The notes: generated from the sequence alone by a model not told the origin. Counted from the first letter of the stretch, positions 8,203-17,240 are shown. The stretch is DNA of 64,000 nt from Nostoc sp. FACHB-973 (GCF_014698115.1 NZ_JACJSJ010000005.1:105853-169852), one strand, 5' to 3'. Numbers and translations are program-made.

Positions 8203-8991
8203 TCATTCATCATTCCATAATTCTTCTGTAACTTTTGTCGGCAACTTAGTTAAATCTGGTAATCTTAACATTTCGATTTCAGCAACTTGCTCCTTGATAT
8301 TCACTGGCAAGCTTAGTGGTTGGTTTTGTTCTATCCAGCAACTTGCTAATGGCAATGTTTGTTCCATTTCGTCTAGGGGTCGAGGAATTACCATCACTGC
8401 ATTTAATTCCCCAATGCGTTCTGCCTCAAACATTCCCGCTTCCACTGCTACGGCAACATTGGCTACAGAACCACGAATAATCGCTGTACACAAACCCGCA
8501 CCAATTTTCTCATAAGCTGCCAAATGGACATCAGCAGCTTTGAGCATGGCATCACAGGCACCCACCATTGCTGGAAAACCTCGCGTTTCTACCAAACCAA
8601 TTGCTTGATTACTCAAACGGCTGTAACTGCCTTCTTCCATCAATTTAGTGAAACGGGCTGTGATGGGAAGCACTATATCTAAGTTGGGATAAGGCCGGGG
8701 AATCACTAAGCTAGAAACCAACTGACCAAATTGTTCAGCGGTTTGGACGCCTGATTCTACGGCAAGACGTACATCAGCGATTCCACCCCGGACGATCGCG
8801 GTACAATGACCACTACCAATCTTTTCGTAGCCAACTAGGTGAACTCCAGCAGATTTGAGCATCATATCCGCTGTCCCAACTATTGCGGGGAAACTGAGAG
8901 TAGAAACTAAGCCCAAAGCAGTATCTTTGAGATCGTCGAAACGACTCGATGAATGCATGGTACTCATAGACCGTTGATTAAATGTTTCCAT
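8203..8991 (-). CDS. ccmO: Carboxysome shell protein CcmO (tandem BMC domains)
   Basis: A 262-residue shell protein with two bacterial microcompartment (BMC) domains in tandem. The first reads ALGLVSTLSFPAIVGTADMM ... [24 protein letters not shown], the second AIGLVETRGFPAMVGACDAM ... LAAYEKIGAGLCTAIIRGSV. Fused BMC proteins form pseudo-hexameric trimers in shells, and CcmO is needed for beta-carboxysome assembly. ATG at 8991 is chosen; TTG at 9024 and ATG at 8967 (MSTMHSSSRF) are alternatives, the last matching the start of many homologues. It follows ccmN by 56 bases and is the last ccm gene of the operon. Confidence 0.93.
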   Translation of the reverse strand: METFNQRSMSTMHSSSRFDDLKDTALGLVSTLSFPAIVGTADMMLKSAGVHLVGYEKIGSGHCTAIVRGGIADVRLAVESGVQTAEQFGQLVSSLVIPRPYPNLDIVLPITARFTKLMEEGSYSRLSNQAIGLVETRGFPAMVGACDAMLKAADVHLAAYEKIGAGLCTAIIRGSVANVAVAVEAGMFEAERIGELNAVMVIPRPLDEMEQTLPLASCWIEQNQPLSLPVNIKEQVAEIEMLRLPDLTKLPTKVTEELWNDE

Positions 8992-9047
8992 GTGAATTTT
9001 CCAAGAAACGGAAAAGCCTGACAACTTACAATTAACACTTACTCGGA

Positions 9048-9806
9048 CTAATCGTCAGAGTTTGGGTCGTTCAATGATTGTCTATGGGGAAACAATGTAG
9101 TCAATAGTCTGTGTATACTGCCTTGCCCATAAATTTGAGTCCCGAAGCTATTAGGGGATTCTGTGGCTGGCTGATTAGGGTCTGAGTTATGTTCTGTAGA
9201 CTCTTCGGGGGCTGGTTGCAAATTGGATTGGGCATCATTGACAGGTTTTTGGGGTGGAGGAGACTGGCTTTCACCATTGGCGGAAGATTTAAAGAAAGAA
9301 ATCGATCGCCCTTTTAACTCCACAAAAGCCGAAGCGGAGAAGTTAGTTGAGGAAATGACCTTTTCTTCACCTTCCCCTAAGCCATTTTTTTCTTCTGCAC
9401 TTGTAGCAGGTGGGTTCTCTGGGGATGAATTGAGTTCTTTTGTTTGACTAATTTGCCGACTTGTGTCTCCCAAAATCGAACCAGGTGGAACTACTTGTCC
9501 GGGTTCGACTGAACAATTAAAAACTGTTGTTGCTGAACCAATGCAAGCATTTGCTCCAATTTTGCCCTTGCCAACCATCAAAAAACCCGCTCCCAGGTTT
9601 GCCCCTGCTTCTACCTCTAAGGTTCCTTCATGGACTTGGAGAATAGCTCCCATGCCAATACAGACCCCCGGGCCAATGACGATGTTGCTGTTTAGAGCTG
9701 CTTGGAGTATTACCCCAGGTGCGAGTACCGCGCTTGGATGAACAGTCACCTCACCACTTATGTAAGTATCAAAATTATTGCTGAGGCGCAGTGGCGGCAC
9801 AGACAT
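9048..9806 (-). CDS. ccmN: Carboxysome assembly protein CcmN
   Basis: CcmN, 252 residues. The N-terminal half (about 15-125) is a left-handed beta helix of hexapeptide repeats (VHPSAVLAPGVILQAALN, IVIGPGVCIGMGAI, LGAGFLMVGKGKIGANACIG). A long Ser/Pro/Glu/Asn-rich linker follows (about 130-220). The last part, IYGQGSIHRLLTTLFPHRQS, is the amphipathic C-terminal encapsulation peptide that binds CcmK2 and recruits the shell to the CcmM-Rubisco core. Its partner CcmM is encoded directly upstream, separated by a 221-base repeat tract. Confidence 0.95.
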   Translation of the reverse strand: MSVPPLRLSNNFDTYISGEVTVHPSAVLAPGVILQAALNSNIVIGPGVCIGMGAILQVHEGTLEVEAGANLGAGFLMVGKGKIGANACIGSATTVFNCSVEPGQVVPPGSILGDTSRQISQTKELNSSPENPPATSAEEKNGLGEGEEKVISSTNFSASAFVELKGRSISFFKSSANGESQSPPPQKPVNDAQSNLQPAPEESTEHNSDPNQPATESPNSFGTQIYGQGSIHRLLTTLFPHRQSLNDPNSDD

Positions 9807-9824
9807 GGAAATTTAACCTCAGGT

Positions 9825-10022
9825 GGGGGGTGGGGAGTGGTGAGTGGGGAGTGGGGAGTGGGCGGAGGGGCAGAGGGGCAGAGGGGCAGAGGGGCGGAGG
9901 GGCAGAGGGGAAAGACTTGCTACAACTTCTCCCCTACCTCTTCATCTCCCTCATCTCCCTCATCTCCCTCATCTCCCTCATCTCCCTCACTCCCTATTCC
10001 CTACTCCCTACTCCCTATTCCC
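9825..10022. repeat. Short tandem repeats between ccmM and ccmN
   Basis: Almost the whole ccmM-ccmN gap consists of GGGGAGTGGGGAGT units, then AGAGGGGCAG units, then CATCTCCCT units repeated five times, ending in CTACTCCCTACTCCC. The outer parts are complementary and could fold into a long hairpin. Several open frames across it are artefacts of low complexity. Confidence 0.85.
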
Positions 10023-10027
10023 TTAAA

Positions 10028-11701
10028 CTACGGACGTTGAATTATCGTTTCCAATACCCGACGCTTGGCTTTGGGGTCAATACCAATCAAGCGTACATAT
10101 TCTCCTTGGTATTGGCCAAGGTGTCCTTCTACGGCTGCGATCGCTTCTCTTTCTGAGGAGGCTTGAATTTGACCGGTACTAGTCCAGGAACCTGTACGGA
10201 AACGTCGCTGGTCTACGTGTTCGACGCTAATTTTATATCCTCCAGCCAACAATTGTCTTAGCTGGTCTACGACTTCAGAAGTTAAACGAGTACTGGTAGC
10301 TGTTGCTGTTGCGGTTGTAGAAGACCCACTGCTAGTAAATGATGATTTCTGAGATGATTTCTGACTACTAGAGGGAGCTACTTGACCATTGGGACGTTGA
10401 ATGATACTTTCTAACACCCGCCGCTTGGCTTTGGTGTCAATGCCAATTAGGCGCACATATTCGCCTTGATGGTTGTCTATACACTCTTCCACGGCGGAAA
10501 TCACTGCATTGGCAGAAGTTGCTTCAATTGGCTTGCAACTACTCCACGAACCAGTCCGGAAGCGGCGCTCATCTACGTGTTCAGTGCCAATTTTATAACC
10601 ACCAGCCAAAAGTTGCCGGATTTGATCTACGGTTTCGTTATTAATTTTGCCGCTGCTAGAGCCGTTACTATTGCCATTATTGCTGCTGTAGCTGCCATTG
10701 CTAGAACTACTAGCAGGAGCTTTAAAGCTAGTGGTTGGTTTCACTTCACCATCGGGACGTTGAATGATGGTTTCTAAAACCCGGCGTCTACCTTTATCAA
10801 TACCAAACAGCCGGATATATTCGCCGCTGTGGTCTCTCACACAGCTTTCCAAAGCAGCGATCGCTTCACCTAAAGATTTCGGTTCAATTGGCTGGCAACT
10901 AGTCCAAGATCCCGTCCGGAATCGTCTTTGGTCTACATGCTCCGTGCCAATCTTATACCCTTGCTGTAATAAATAGCGCAACTGCTCTATTGTTTCTGCA
11001 CCCAAGCTATTACTCGACACGTCACTACTCCTTTCCAACTCTAAAACAGTAATACCATTACCTGTATAAGATTTAGCAATTTCATCCCGAATGGGCTTTA
11101 TACACTTGCTATCCGCAGCACAAAGATAACCAGCTCGTAAGGCCTGATTAATCCCAACCACATGATGAGCGAATTCCTTATCCTGATCTTGCACGTCTGG
11201 CAAGCGGTCAGCTTGCTGCTGGCTGGTAATTATCGCTCCGGAAGGTATATACTTACCTGCGGGAATTTCTACGTCTTGAATCAAAGCGTGCATCATCACG
11301 ATGCAACCTGCACCTACCCTGGCATTAAACACTGTAGAGCGAAAGCCTATGAAGGAATTGTCGCCTACATAAGCTGGTCCGTGAATTAGAGCCATGTGGG
11401 TAATACAAGCATTTTTGCCTATCCACACCGAGTATTTTTCATTGTCGTCGCCAACTACTCGACCTTGCTCCAACCCATGAATCACAACGCCATCTTGGAC
11501 ATTAGTATTTTCACCAAGATAAAAGGGTGTGCCTTCATCCGCTCTAATCGTGGTCCCCGGAGCAACGATTACATTTGCACCTATGCGTACATCTCCAATC
11601 AAATTGGAGAATGTATGTACAAAGGCAGTTTCATGGATTTCGGGTTCAGCTAAATTCCTTGACCACGGGGTTGGGGGTGCCGCCGTGCTGCGGACTACCA
11701 T
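10028..11701 (-). CDS. ccmM: Carboxysome scaffold CcmM: gamma-carbonic anhydrase plus three SSUL domains
   Basis: CcmM, 557 residues. Residues 1-210 form a gamma-carbonic anhydrase beta helix with the zinc histidines at H75, H102 and H107 and the activating cysteine pair C194/C200 ([10 protein letters not shown]), so it is predicted to be catalytically active, as reported for Nostoc CcmM. Three Rubisco-small-subunit-like (SSUL) domains follow, starting near 235, 355 and 475, each with the core [12 protein letters not shown]; they crosslink Rubisco into the condensate. The first two carry a cysteine pair, the third has none. A GTG at V228 with a strong ribosome binding site would give a 330-residue short form of three SSULs. 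Confidence 0.97.
   Translation of the reverse strand: MVVRSTAAPPTPWSRNLAEPEIHETAFVHTFSNLIGDVRIGANVIVAPGTTIRADEGTPFYLGENTNVQDGVVIHGLEQGRVVGDDNEKYSVWIGKNACITHMALIHGPAYVGDNSFIGFRSTVFNARVGAGCIVMMHALIQDVEIPAGKYIPSGAIITSQQQADRLPDVQDQDKEFAHHVVGINQALRAGYLCAADSKCIKPIRDEIAKSYTGNGITVLELERSSDVSSNSLGAETIEQLRYLLQQGYKIGTEHVDQRRFRTGSWTSCQPIEPKSLGEAIAALESCVRDHSGEYIRLFGIDKGRRRVLETIIQRPDGEVKPTTSFKAPASSSSNGSYSSNNGNSNGSSSGKINNETVDQIRQLLAGGYKIGTEHVDERRFRTGSWSSCKPIEATSANAVISAVEECIDNHQGEYVRLIGIDTKAKRRVLESIIQRPNGQVAPSSSQKSSQKSSFTSSGSSTTATATATSTRLTSEVVDQLRQLLAGGYKISVEHVDQRRFRTGSWTSTGQIQASSEREAIAAVEGHLGQYQGEYVRLIGIDPKAKRRVLETIIQRP
11018..11034 (-). promoter_or_regulatory. Internal ribosome binding site and GTG start for short CcmM
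   Basis: Within ccmM, on the minus strand, AAAGGAG (11034-11028) is followed by 7 bases and GTG (11020-11018), codon V228, between the anhydrase domain and SSUL1. Short CcmM (M35) arises from internal initiation in Synechococcus elongatus. Starting here gives three SSUL domains only, ending at 10028. Confidence 0.7.
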
Positions 11702-11714
11702 CGCAAGATTCCTC

Positions 11715-11905
11715 CTGAAATTAAGTTATGAGTTATGAGTTATGAGTTATGAGTTATGAGTTATGAGTTATGAGTTACGAGTTATGAGTTATGAGTTACG
11801 AGTTATGAGTTATGAGTTTTAACTCCTCACTCCTAACTTCTCACTCCTAACTTCTCACTTCTCACTCCTAACTTCTCACTCCTCACTCCTCACTCCTAAC
11901 TTCTC
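11715..11905. repeat. Heptanucleotide tandem repeat (AGTTATG) between ccmL and ccmM
   Basis: About fourteen consecutive units of AGTTATG or AGTTACG (11722-11818) are followed by CTCCTAACTTCTCACT units (11820-11905), filling the gap between ccmL and ccmM. This lies within the ccm transcription unit. Confidence 0.9.
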
Positions 11906-11915
11906 TAACTGTTGA

Positions 11916-12218
11916 CTACCTATACTGATCTTTTTTGCTGTAAATTAGGCGATCTTCAACGTGAATGGTGTCAATAATTGCCACCACTGCTGCATCTAAT
12001 GGACGCTGTTCATTGCCACTAATTTGACGAGCAGCACTGCCACGAGTTACCAGTACCCACTCATCTACTCCTGCTCCCACGATATCTGCTGCTACTTCGT
12101 ACTGTGGCAGGATATTTCCGTCTTCATCTACCAATTGTAACAACAGTAGTTTTACACCTCTAAGACTTGGGTCTTTTTGGGTGCTAACTACTGTGCCGCG
12201 AACTTTGGCAACTTGCAT
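11916..12218 (-). CDS. ccmL: Carboxysome vertex protein CcmL
   Basis: CcmL, 100 residues, of the EutN/CcmL family that forms pentamers at shell vertices. Typical sequence: MQVAKVRGTVVSTQKDPSL, LLLLQLVDEDGN, AADIVGAGVDEWVLVTRGSAAR, and AVVAIIDTIHVED. The length is usual for the family. It starts 6 bases after the stop of ccmK1, indicating translation in one operon with the hexameric shell genes. Confidence 0.97.
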   Translation of the reverse strand: MQVAKVRGTVVSTQKDPSLRGVKLLLLQLVDEDGNILPQYEVAADIVGAGVDEWVLVTRGSAARQISGNEQRPLDAAVVAIIDTIHVEDRLIYSKKDQYR

Positions 12219-12224
12219 TAGGAA

Positions 12225-12569
12225 TTACGGTCTTCTACCAAAAGGACGAATTGCGTTGACATTTTCCCGGAATTGTTCTACGTCTTCCGTATAACGAATT
12301 GGTAGAACATATTCTAAGTTTTCGTGAGGACGGGCAATGATGTGAGTAGACAGTACTTGTCCGCCGTTGACTCGCTTCACAGATTCAACTCCTGCGGCCA
12401 CGGAAGCTTGAACTTCCGATACGTCTCCCCGCACAATTACTGTTACGCGACCACTACCGATTTTTTCATAACCCACCAGAGTTACGCGGGCTGCTTTCAC
12501 CATTGCGTCAGCAGCTTCCACTACCGCTGGAAAGCCTAGCGTTTCAACCATTCCTACTGCGATCGACAT
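12225..12569 (-). CDS. ccmK1: Carboxysome hexameric shell protein CcmK1
   Basis: A single BMC domain protein of 114 residues: [40 protein letters not shown], and [20 protein letters not shown]. It builds the hexagonal facets of the shell. Compared with the upstream ccmK2 product it is nearly identical through the BMC core but carries a C-terminal extension ([14 protein letters not shown]), as CcmK1 does in other species; the K1/K2 naming rests on that extension and gene order. The start has AAAGGGG upstream. Confidence 0.93.
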   Translation of the reverse strand: MSIAVGMVETLGFPAVVEAADAMVKAARVTLVGYEKIGSGRVTVIVRGDVSEVQASVAAGVESVKRVNGGQVLSTHIIARPHENLEYVLPIRYTEDVEQFRENVNAIRPFGRRP

Positions 12570-12593
12570 TAGCTTTAATCCCCTTTTAAAGTT

Positions 12594-12743
12594 TTAGCCT
12601 TGGACACAAATGATGGTGACATATCCCGGTTTCTCGCCTACCCGACATACAGCGCGGGCTTTGGAGTCCTTGGCTACTCGTTTCAATGGTTCGGCAACCC
12701 GACACCTCCACGAGCTTAGTTTTACTTCCGCGTGATGCCCCAC
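12594..12743 (-). CDS. Possible small ORF (49 aa) between ccmK2 and ccmK1
   Basis: A 49-codon frame from GTG (12743) to TAA, reading VGHHAEVKLSSWRCRVAEPL at the start and RVGEKPGYVTIICVQG at the end, with two cysteines and many basic residues. It stops 24 bases before ccmK1 in the operon direction. The DNA is visibly richer in G+C than the flanks. There is no clear ribosome binding site, and the frame is open a little further up to a TAA. The opposite strand also has an open frame (ATG at about 12612, 41 aa), so coding is unproven; a conserved RNA or a repeat is also possible. Confidence 0.3.
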   Translation of the reverse strand: MGHHAEVKLSSWRCRVAEPLKRVAKDSKARAVCRVGEKPGYVTIICVQG

Positions 12744-12828
12744 CGCAGAAGGATTTGAAGTATGTTATCGACGAGAAAAAAATTTCTCAAAAAACTAAAA
12801 AGCGTTAATTGTCTTATTTAAACGGCTT

Positions 12829-13137
12829 TTAGGTACGGAACTGTTCCACAGCTTCTGTGTAACGTATGGGCAAAACGTACTCCAGGTTTTCGTGAGGACG
12901 AGCAATAATGTGTGTGGATAACACTTCACCACCATTAACTCTTCTGGCCGCTTCTACCCCAGCGGCTACGGAAGCTTGGACTTCCGATACATCTCCCCTA
13001 ACTATCACGGTGACGCGAGCGCTACCAATTTTTTCATATCCTACTAAAGTGACACGGGCGGCTTTTACCATCGCATCAGCAGCTTCCACCACTGCTGGAA
13101 AGCCCTTCGTTTCAATCATTCCAACTGCAATTGGCAT
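12829..13137 (-). CDS. ccmK2: Carboxysome hexameric shell protein CcmK2
   Basis: CcmK2, 102 residues, one BMC domain: [60 protein letters not shown]. This is the main facet-forming shell hexamer and the docking partner of the CcmN C-terminal peptide. It is the first gene of the ccm operon. The divergent ndhF4 starts 657 bases away, so their promoters share one upstream region. Confidence 0.96.
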   Translation of the reverse strand: MPIAVGMIETKGFPAVVEAADAMVKAARVTLVGYEKIGSARVTVIVRGDVSEVQASVAAGVEAARRVNGGEVLSTHIIARPHENLEYVLPIRYTEAVEQFRT

Positions 13138-13794
13138 CGCAGAACTCCTACAAAATTAATCCGATCAGTACTGTTACTTGAAATTTTTGACGGGGAGGGC
13201 TTGATCTTAGAGCTAAGAAAACACTTCCAATTTAAGCATAGGAAAGCTTGGCGTCCCTGGCAATATAAATCACTATAATAGTTTATGATAAAAAAGTTTT
13301 AAAAAACTTAACATAAATTTATCTATGCCGATGAGCAATTAAAGTTCACGGATTCCTAGAGCAGCCACTTATGCTTTATAATTTCTTTATGACATTTAGA
13401 AAACGAGATTCATAGCCAAGGCTAATTCGATGTGGGAAGGAGCGAACAGTTGCTGTATACTTTGCTGTATCTATCTTTCCTGCCTTTTTGCTACATCTAC
13501 AAGGACTAGGTAAAAAAGATATAATTTTTTCAAATATATCGTATAAAGTACTTTAGTCAAAGTAGAAATACAAATGTAAAAAGGTCGATGATGTTAAGGC
13601 AAGTAAATGCTTTTGATTATATGAAGTTATATTTTACTGAAGTTTAATAGGGGAAAGTTAAGTATAAATACTCCGAAGTTTTAGTTGCAACAACAGTAAA
13701 GAAACATACAGGTTTTGGTAAATTAATTTTATTAAATAAATAATTGTCTGGAAGGTTTTTTAAAATCATGCCTGAGTCGTTAAGGGAAATTTAA
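13138..13794. promoter_or_regulatory. Shared upstream region of ccmK2 and ndhF4
   Basis: A 657-base, AT-rich non-coding gap between the divergent ccm and ndhF4-ndhD4-cupB operons. It contains no convincing ORF. A perfect inverted repeat AAGTTTT-AA-AAAACTT lies at 13294-13309, about 160 bases upstream of ccmK2, of a size that a LysR regulator could bind. ndhF4 has AAGGGA 7-8 bases upstream of its ATG. The exact promoters cannot be fixed by eye. Confidence 0.5.
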
Positions 13795-15651
13795 ATGAGT
13801 CAATTTTTATTTTCAACAAGTTGGTTTGTGCCTTTGTATAGCCTATTAGGCGCAATTTTGACCTTACCGTGGGGATTGGGAATAATTCAGCGGACAGGGC
13901 CAAGACCTGCGGCATACATCAACTTGTTGACGACCCTTTTGGCTTTTGTCCATAGCTTGTTTGTATTTAAAGATATTTGGGATAAAGAACCAGAAAAGTT
14001 GTTGGTTCCCTGGTTCAAAGCTGCGGATTTAGACTTATCCTTTGCCTTGGAACTCTCACCAGTAAGTATCGGGGCAACAGTTTTAATTACAGGTTTAAGC
14101 TTATTGGCACAAGTTTACGCCTTGGGTTACATGGAAAAAGACTGGTCGTTAGCACGTTTTTTTGCGCTGCTGGGATTTTTTGAAGCGGCGCTGAGTGCCC
14201 TAGCAATCAGTGATTCTTTGTTGTTCAGCTATGGGCTTTTGGAAGTCTTGACACTTTCGACTTATTTGCTGGTGGGGTTCTGGTATGCTCAACCGTTAGT
14301 GGTGACAGCGGCGCGAGATGCATTTTTAACTAAACGGGTGGGAGACTTGTTACTACTGATGGCTGTAGTCACCCTTTCCACCTCAGCCGGCAGTTTGAAC
14401 TTTTCCGATTTATATGAGTGGGCACAAACAGCTGATTTAAGCCCAGTCACATCAACGCTGTTGGGGTTGGCCTTAATTGCTGGGCCTGCGGGTAAATGCG
14501 CCCAATTTCCACTGCACCTGTGGTTAGATGAAGCGATGGAAGGACCGAACCCCGCCTCTGTAATGCGAAATTCGTTGGTAGTAGCTGGTGGTGCCTATTT
14601 GCTATTTAAACTGCAACCATTGTTAGCCTTGTCACCGGTTGCCTTGAATGCTTTGGTAGTCATGGGCACGGTGACGGCAATTGGTGCAACATTAGTATCC
14701 ATAGCCCAAATAGACATTAAGCGAGCCTTGTCTCATTCTACTAGTGCATACATGGGGTTAGCGTTTTTGGCAGTGGGCTTGCAGCAAGGGGGTGTAGCCT
14801 TGATGTTGCTGTTAACCCACGCGATCGCTAAAGCATTATTATTTATGAGTTCTGGTTCAGTAATCTTAACTACCCAAAGCCAAGACTTGACAGAAATGGG
14901 TGGTTTATGGTCAAGAATGCCAGCCACCACCACTGCCTTTGTTGTCGGTTCAGCAGGAATGGTCACACTCCTACCACTAGGAAGCTTCTGGGCAATGTTA
15001 GCCTGGGCTGACGGCTTCGTGAGTATTAGCCCTTGGGTGATTGGAGTTTTATTATTAGTCAATGGCTTGACAGCATTGAACTTGACCAGAGTATTTAGAT
15101 TAGTCTTTTGGGGTAAACCGCAACAAAAGACCCGCCGCACCCCAGAAGTTGGTTGGTCGATGGCCTTGCCAATGGTGACTTTAACAGTATTGACTTTGCT
15201 TCTACCCCTGATGCTACAGCAATGGTACCTGCTACCTGATTGGGAAAGTATCAATTGGTATGTAGCGTCAGCATTGTTTGCTTCTACTGCAATAGGAGTA
15301 GTTGTAGGGTCTACAATTCATCTGCACAAAGCCTGGTCAAGATCGAGAATTTTGGCATGGAGATTTATCCAAGATTTGTTGGGTTACGACTTTTACATCG
15401 ACCGAGTTTATCGAGTCACCGTAGTGAGTGCAGTAGCGTTATTATCTAAGATTTCTGCTTGGAGCGATCGCTATTTGGTTGACGGTATAGTGAACTTAGT
15501 GGGCTTTGCCACAATTCTCGGCGGACAAAGTTTAAAGTACAGCATTTCTGGACAATCCCAAGGTTATATGTTGACCATCCTCGCAGTCGTCAGCGTCCTG
15601 GGCTTTTTCATCAGCTGGTCATTGGGTTTATTAGATAAATTGCCCTTTTAA
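13795..15651 (+). CDS. ndhF4: NDH-1 subunit NdhF4 (CO2 uptake complex)
   Basis: A 618-residue proton-pumping NDH-1 antiporter-like subunit of the NuoL/NdhF family with about 15-16 membrane helices (for example PLYSLLGAILTLPWGLGIIQ at the start). The conserved core is visible: SYGLLEVLTLSTYLLVGF, FPLHLWLDEAMEGPNPASV, and KRALSHSTSAYMGL. It forms the distal part of the thylakoid NDH-1MS' complex that drives CO2 hydration by CupB. The NdhF4 rather than NdhF3 assignment rests on its neighbours and the location beside the ccm operon. First gene of an operon with ndhD4 and cupB. Confidence 0.9.
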   Translation: MSQFLFSTSWFVPLYSLLGAILTLPWGLGIIQRTGPRPAAYINLLTTLLAFVHSLFVFKDIWDKEPEKLLVPWFKAADLDLSFALELSPVSIGATVLITGLSLLAQVYALGYMEKDWSLARFFALLGFFEAALSALAISDSLLFSYGLLEVLTLSTYLLVGFWYAQPLVVTAARDAFLTKRVGDLLLLMAVVTLSTSAGSLNFSDLYEWAQTADLSPVTSTLLGLALIAGPAGKCAQFPLHLWLDEAMEGPNPASVMRNSLVVAGGAYLLFKLQPLLALSPVALNALVVMGTVTAIGATLVSIAQIDIKRALSHSTSAYMGLAFLAVGLQQGGVALMLLLTHAIAKALLFMSSGSVILTTQSQDLTEMGGLWSRMPATTTAFVVGSAGMVTLLPLGSFWAMLAWADGFVSISPWVIGVLLLVNGLTALNLTRVFRLVFWGKPQQKTRRTPEVGWSMALPMVTLTVLTLLLPLMLQQWYLLPDWESINWYVASALFASTAIGVVVGSTIHLHKAWSRSRILAWRFIQDLLGYDFYIDRVYRVTVVSAVALLSKISAWSDRYLVDGIVNLVGFATILGGQSLKYSISGQSQGYMLTILAVVSVLGFFISWSLGLLDKLPF

Positions 15652-15654
15652 GAG

Positions 15655-15722
15655 TGCTGAGTTAGGAGTTAAGAGTTATTCTCCCCCTGCCTCCCCTGCC
15701 TCCCCTGCCTCCCCATCCCCCT
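15655..15722. repeat. Tandem repeats between ndhF4 and ndhD4
   Basis: GAGTTAGGAGTTAAGAG followed by four units of CTCCCCTGC fill most of the 83-base gap between the two operon genes. Confidence 0.75.
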
Positions 15723-15734
15723 TACCTGAAGTCT

Positions 15735-17240
15735 ATGCTTAGTGCTTTAATTCTAGTGCCCTTAATTGGCGCAGCTTTAATTGGTTTCTGGCCCTCTGGC
15801 ATTAGTAGTAAACTTGCCCGTGGGGTAGCTTTGGGCTTTGCGATTATTGCTTTCTTATTGACAGTTGTAATCACAATTCAGTTTCGCCCTGGGGAAGTGA
15901 GTCAACAGTTTGCCGAATCTGTTCCTTGGGTAGATGCCTTAGGCTTGAACTATAACCTGGGAATAGATGGTTTATCTTTGCCATTACTCGTTTTAAATGG
16001 ACTGTTGACTTCCATTGCCATCTACAGTAGCGATGAATCCCTTGGGCGTCCGAGATTGTATTACTCTTTGATACTACTGTTAAGCGTTGGCGTGACTGGA
16101 GCTTTCTTAGCGCAGGATTTACTGCTATTTTTCCTGTTTTACGAACTGGAACTGATTCCCCTGTATCTGTTGATAGCTATTTGGGGTGGTGCAAAACGAG
16201 GTTACGCTGCAACAAAATTTCTGATTTACACTGCCGTTTCCGGAATCCTGATTTTAGCAAGTTTCCTGGGCATTGTTTGGCTAAGTGGTTCCTCTAACTT
16301 TGCCCTAGCAACCTTGAACACCACGACTCTACCTTTAGCAACACAACTTTTACTGCTAGTGGGAATTTTGATAGGCTTCGGGATTAAAATTCCCTTAGTT
16401 CCCTTCCATACTTGGTTGCCAGATGCTCACGTAGAAGCCTCCACACCGATTTCTGTACTGTTAGCTGGGGTGCTGTTGAAGTTGGGAACTTACGGCTTAC
16501 TGCGATTTGGCATGAACTTGTTACCAGAAGCTTGGAATTATGTGGCACCTTGGTTAGCGATTTGGGCAGCAGTAAGTGTATTGTATGGTTCATCCTGTGC
16601 GATCGCCCAAACAGATATGAAAAAAATGGTGGCGTACAGTTCCATTGGACATATGGGCTACGTCCTAATAGCGGCGGCGGCGGCTACACCTTTAAGTGTG
16701 TTGGGTGCCGTTATGCAAATGATTAGCCACGGCTTGATTTCTGCAATGCTGTTTTTGCTGGTGGGAGTTGTGTATAAAAAAGCCGGAAGTCGGGATTTAG
16801 AAATCATCAGGGGACTGCTGAACCCAGAACGCGGTATGCCAGTAATCGGTAGCTTGATGATTGTGGGAGTCATGGCCAGCGCAGGTATACCAGGAATGCT
16901 AGGGTTTATTTCCGAATTCGTCGTTTATCGGGGTAGTTTTGCAGTTTTTCCAGTCCAAACCCTGCTGTGCATGATTGGTACGGGTTTAACAGCGGTTTAC
17001 TTCCTATTACTTGTTAACCGCGCCTTTTTTGGACGCTTGTCTGCACCAGTTACTAATTTACCGCGTGTGTATTGGAGCGATCGCATCCCAGCTGCAATTT
17101 TAGCCTTGCTAATTGTGATTTTTGGCATCCAACCTGGTTGGTTAGCACGTTGGACTGAACCAACAATTACAGCAATGGTGAATACTCAAAATGTAGTAGC
17201 AACGGTGTCTTTGGATAAGAGAATAGGGAGTGGGGAGTAG
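15735..17240 (+). CDS. ndhD4: NDH-1 subunit NdhD4 (CO2 uptake complex)
   Basis: A 501-residue NuoM/NdhD-family membrane subunit with about 14 helices. Family motifs: YNLGIDGLSLPLLVLNG, LLLFFLFYELELIPLYLLI (conserved membrane glutamates), VPFHTWLPDAHVEASTPISV, and KKMVAYSSIGHMGYVL. It pairs with NdhF4 and CupB in the constitutive CO2 uptake form of NDH-1. The ATG at 15735 follows repeat DNA, with no strong ribosome binding site; the N-terminus MLSALILVPLIGAALIGF is a normal NdhD start. The last few codons run into another repeat tract. Confidence 0.92.
   Translation: MLSALILVPLIGAALIGFWPSGISSKLARGVALGFAIIAFLLTVVITIQFRPGEVSQQFAESVPWVDALGLNYNLGIDGLSLPLLVLNGLLTSIAIYSSDESLGRPRLYYSLILLLSVGVTGAFLAQDLLLFFLFYELELIPLYLLIAIWGGAKRGYAATKFLIYTAVSGILILASFLGIVWLSGSSNFALATLNTTTLPLATQLLLLVGILIGFGIKIPLVPFHTWLPDAHVEASTPISVLLAGVLLKLGTYGLLRFGMNLLPEAWNYVAPWLAIWAAVSVLYGSSCAIAQTDMKKMVAYSSIGHMGYVLIAAAAATPLSVLGAVMQMISHGLISAMLFLLVGVVYKKAGSRDLEIIRGLLNPERGMPVIGSLMIVGVMASAGIPGMLGFISEFVVYRGSFAVFPVQTLLCMIGTGLTAVYFLLLVNRAFFGRLSAPVTNLPRVYWSDRIPAAILALLIVIFGIQPGWLARWTEPTITAMVNTQNVVATVSLDKRIGSGE

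Noticed and set aside
9702..10156. Several overlapping plus-strand frames of 60-121 codons
   Set aside because: They read through GGGGAGT and CATCTCCC repeats in ccmM-ccmN and translate to Gly/Arg/Ser/Pro low-complexity sequence.
11715..11905. CRISPR-like look of the AGTTATG repeats
   Set aside because: Units are 7 bases and directly adjacent with no spacers; no cas genes are in the window. The same applies to the other tandem tracts.
12600..12745. Possible tRNA in the GC-rich ccmK gap
   Set aside because: GGTTCGG is present, but no acceptor stem or anticodon arm of tRNA geometry can be folded.
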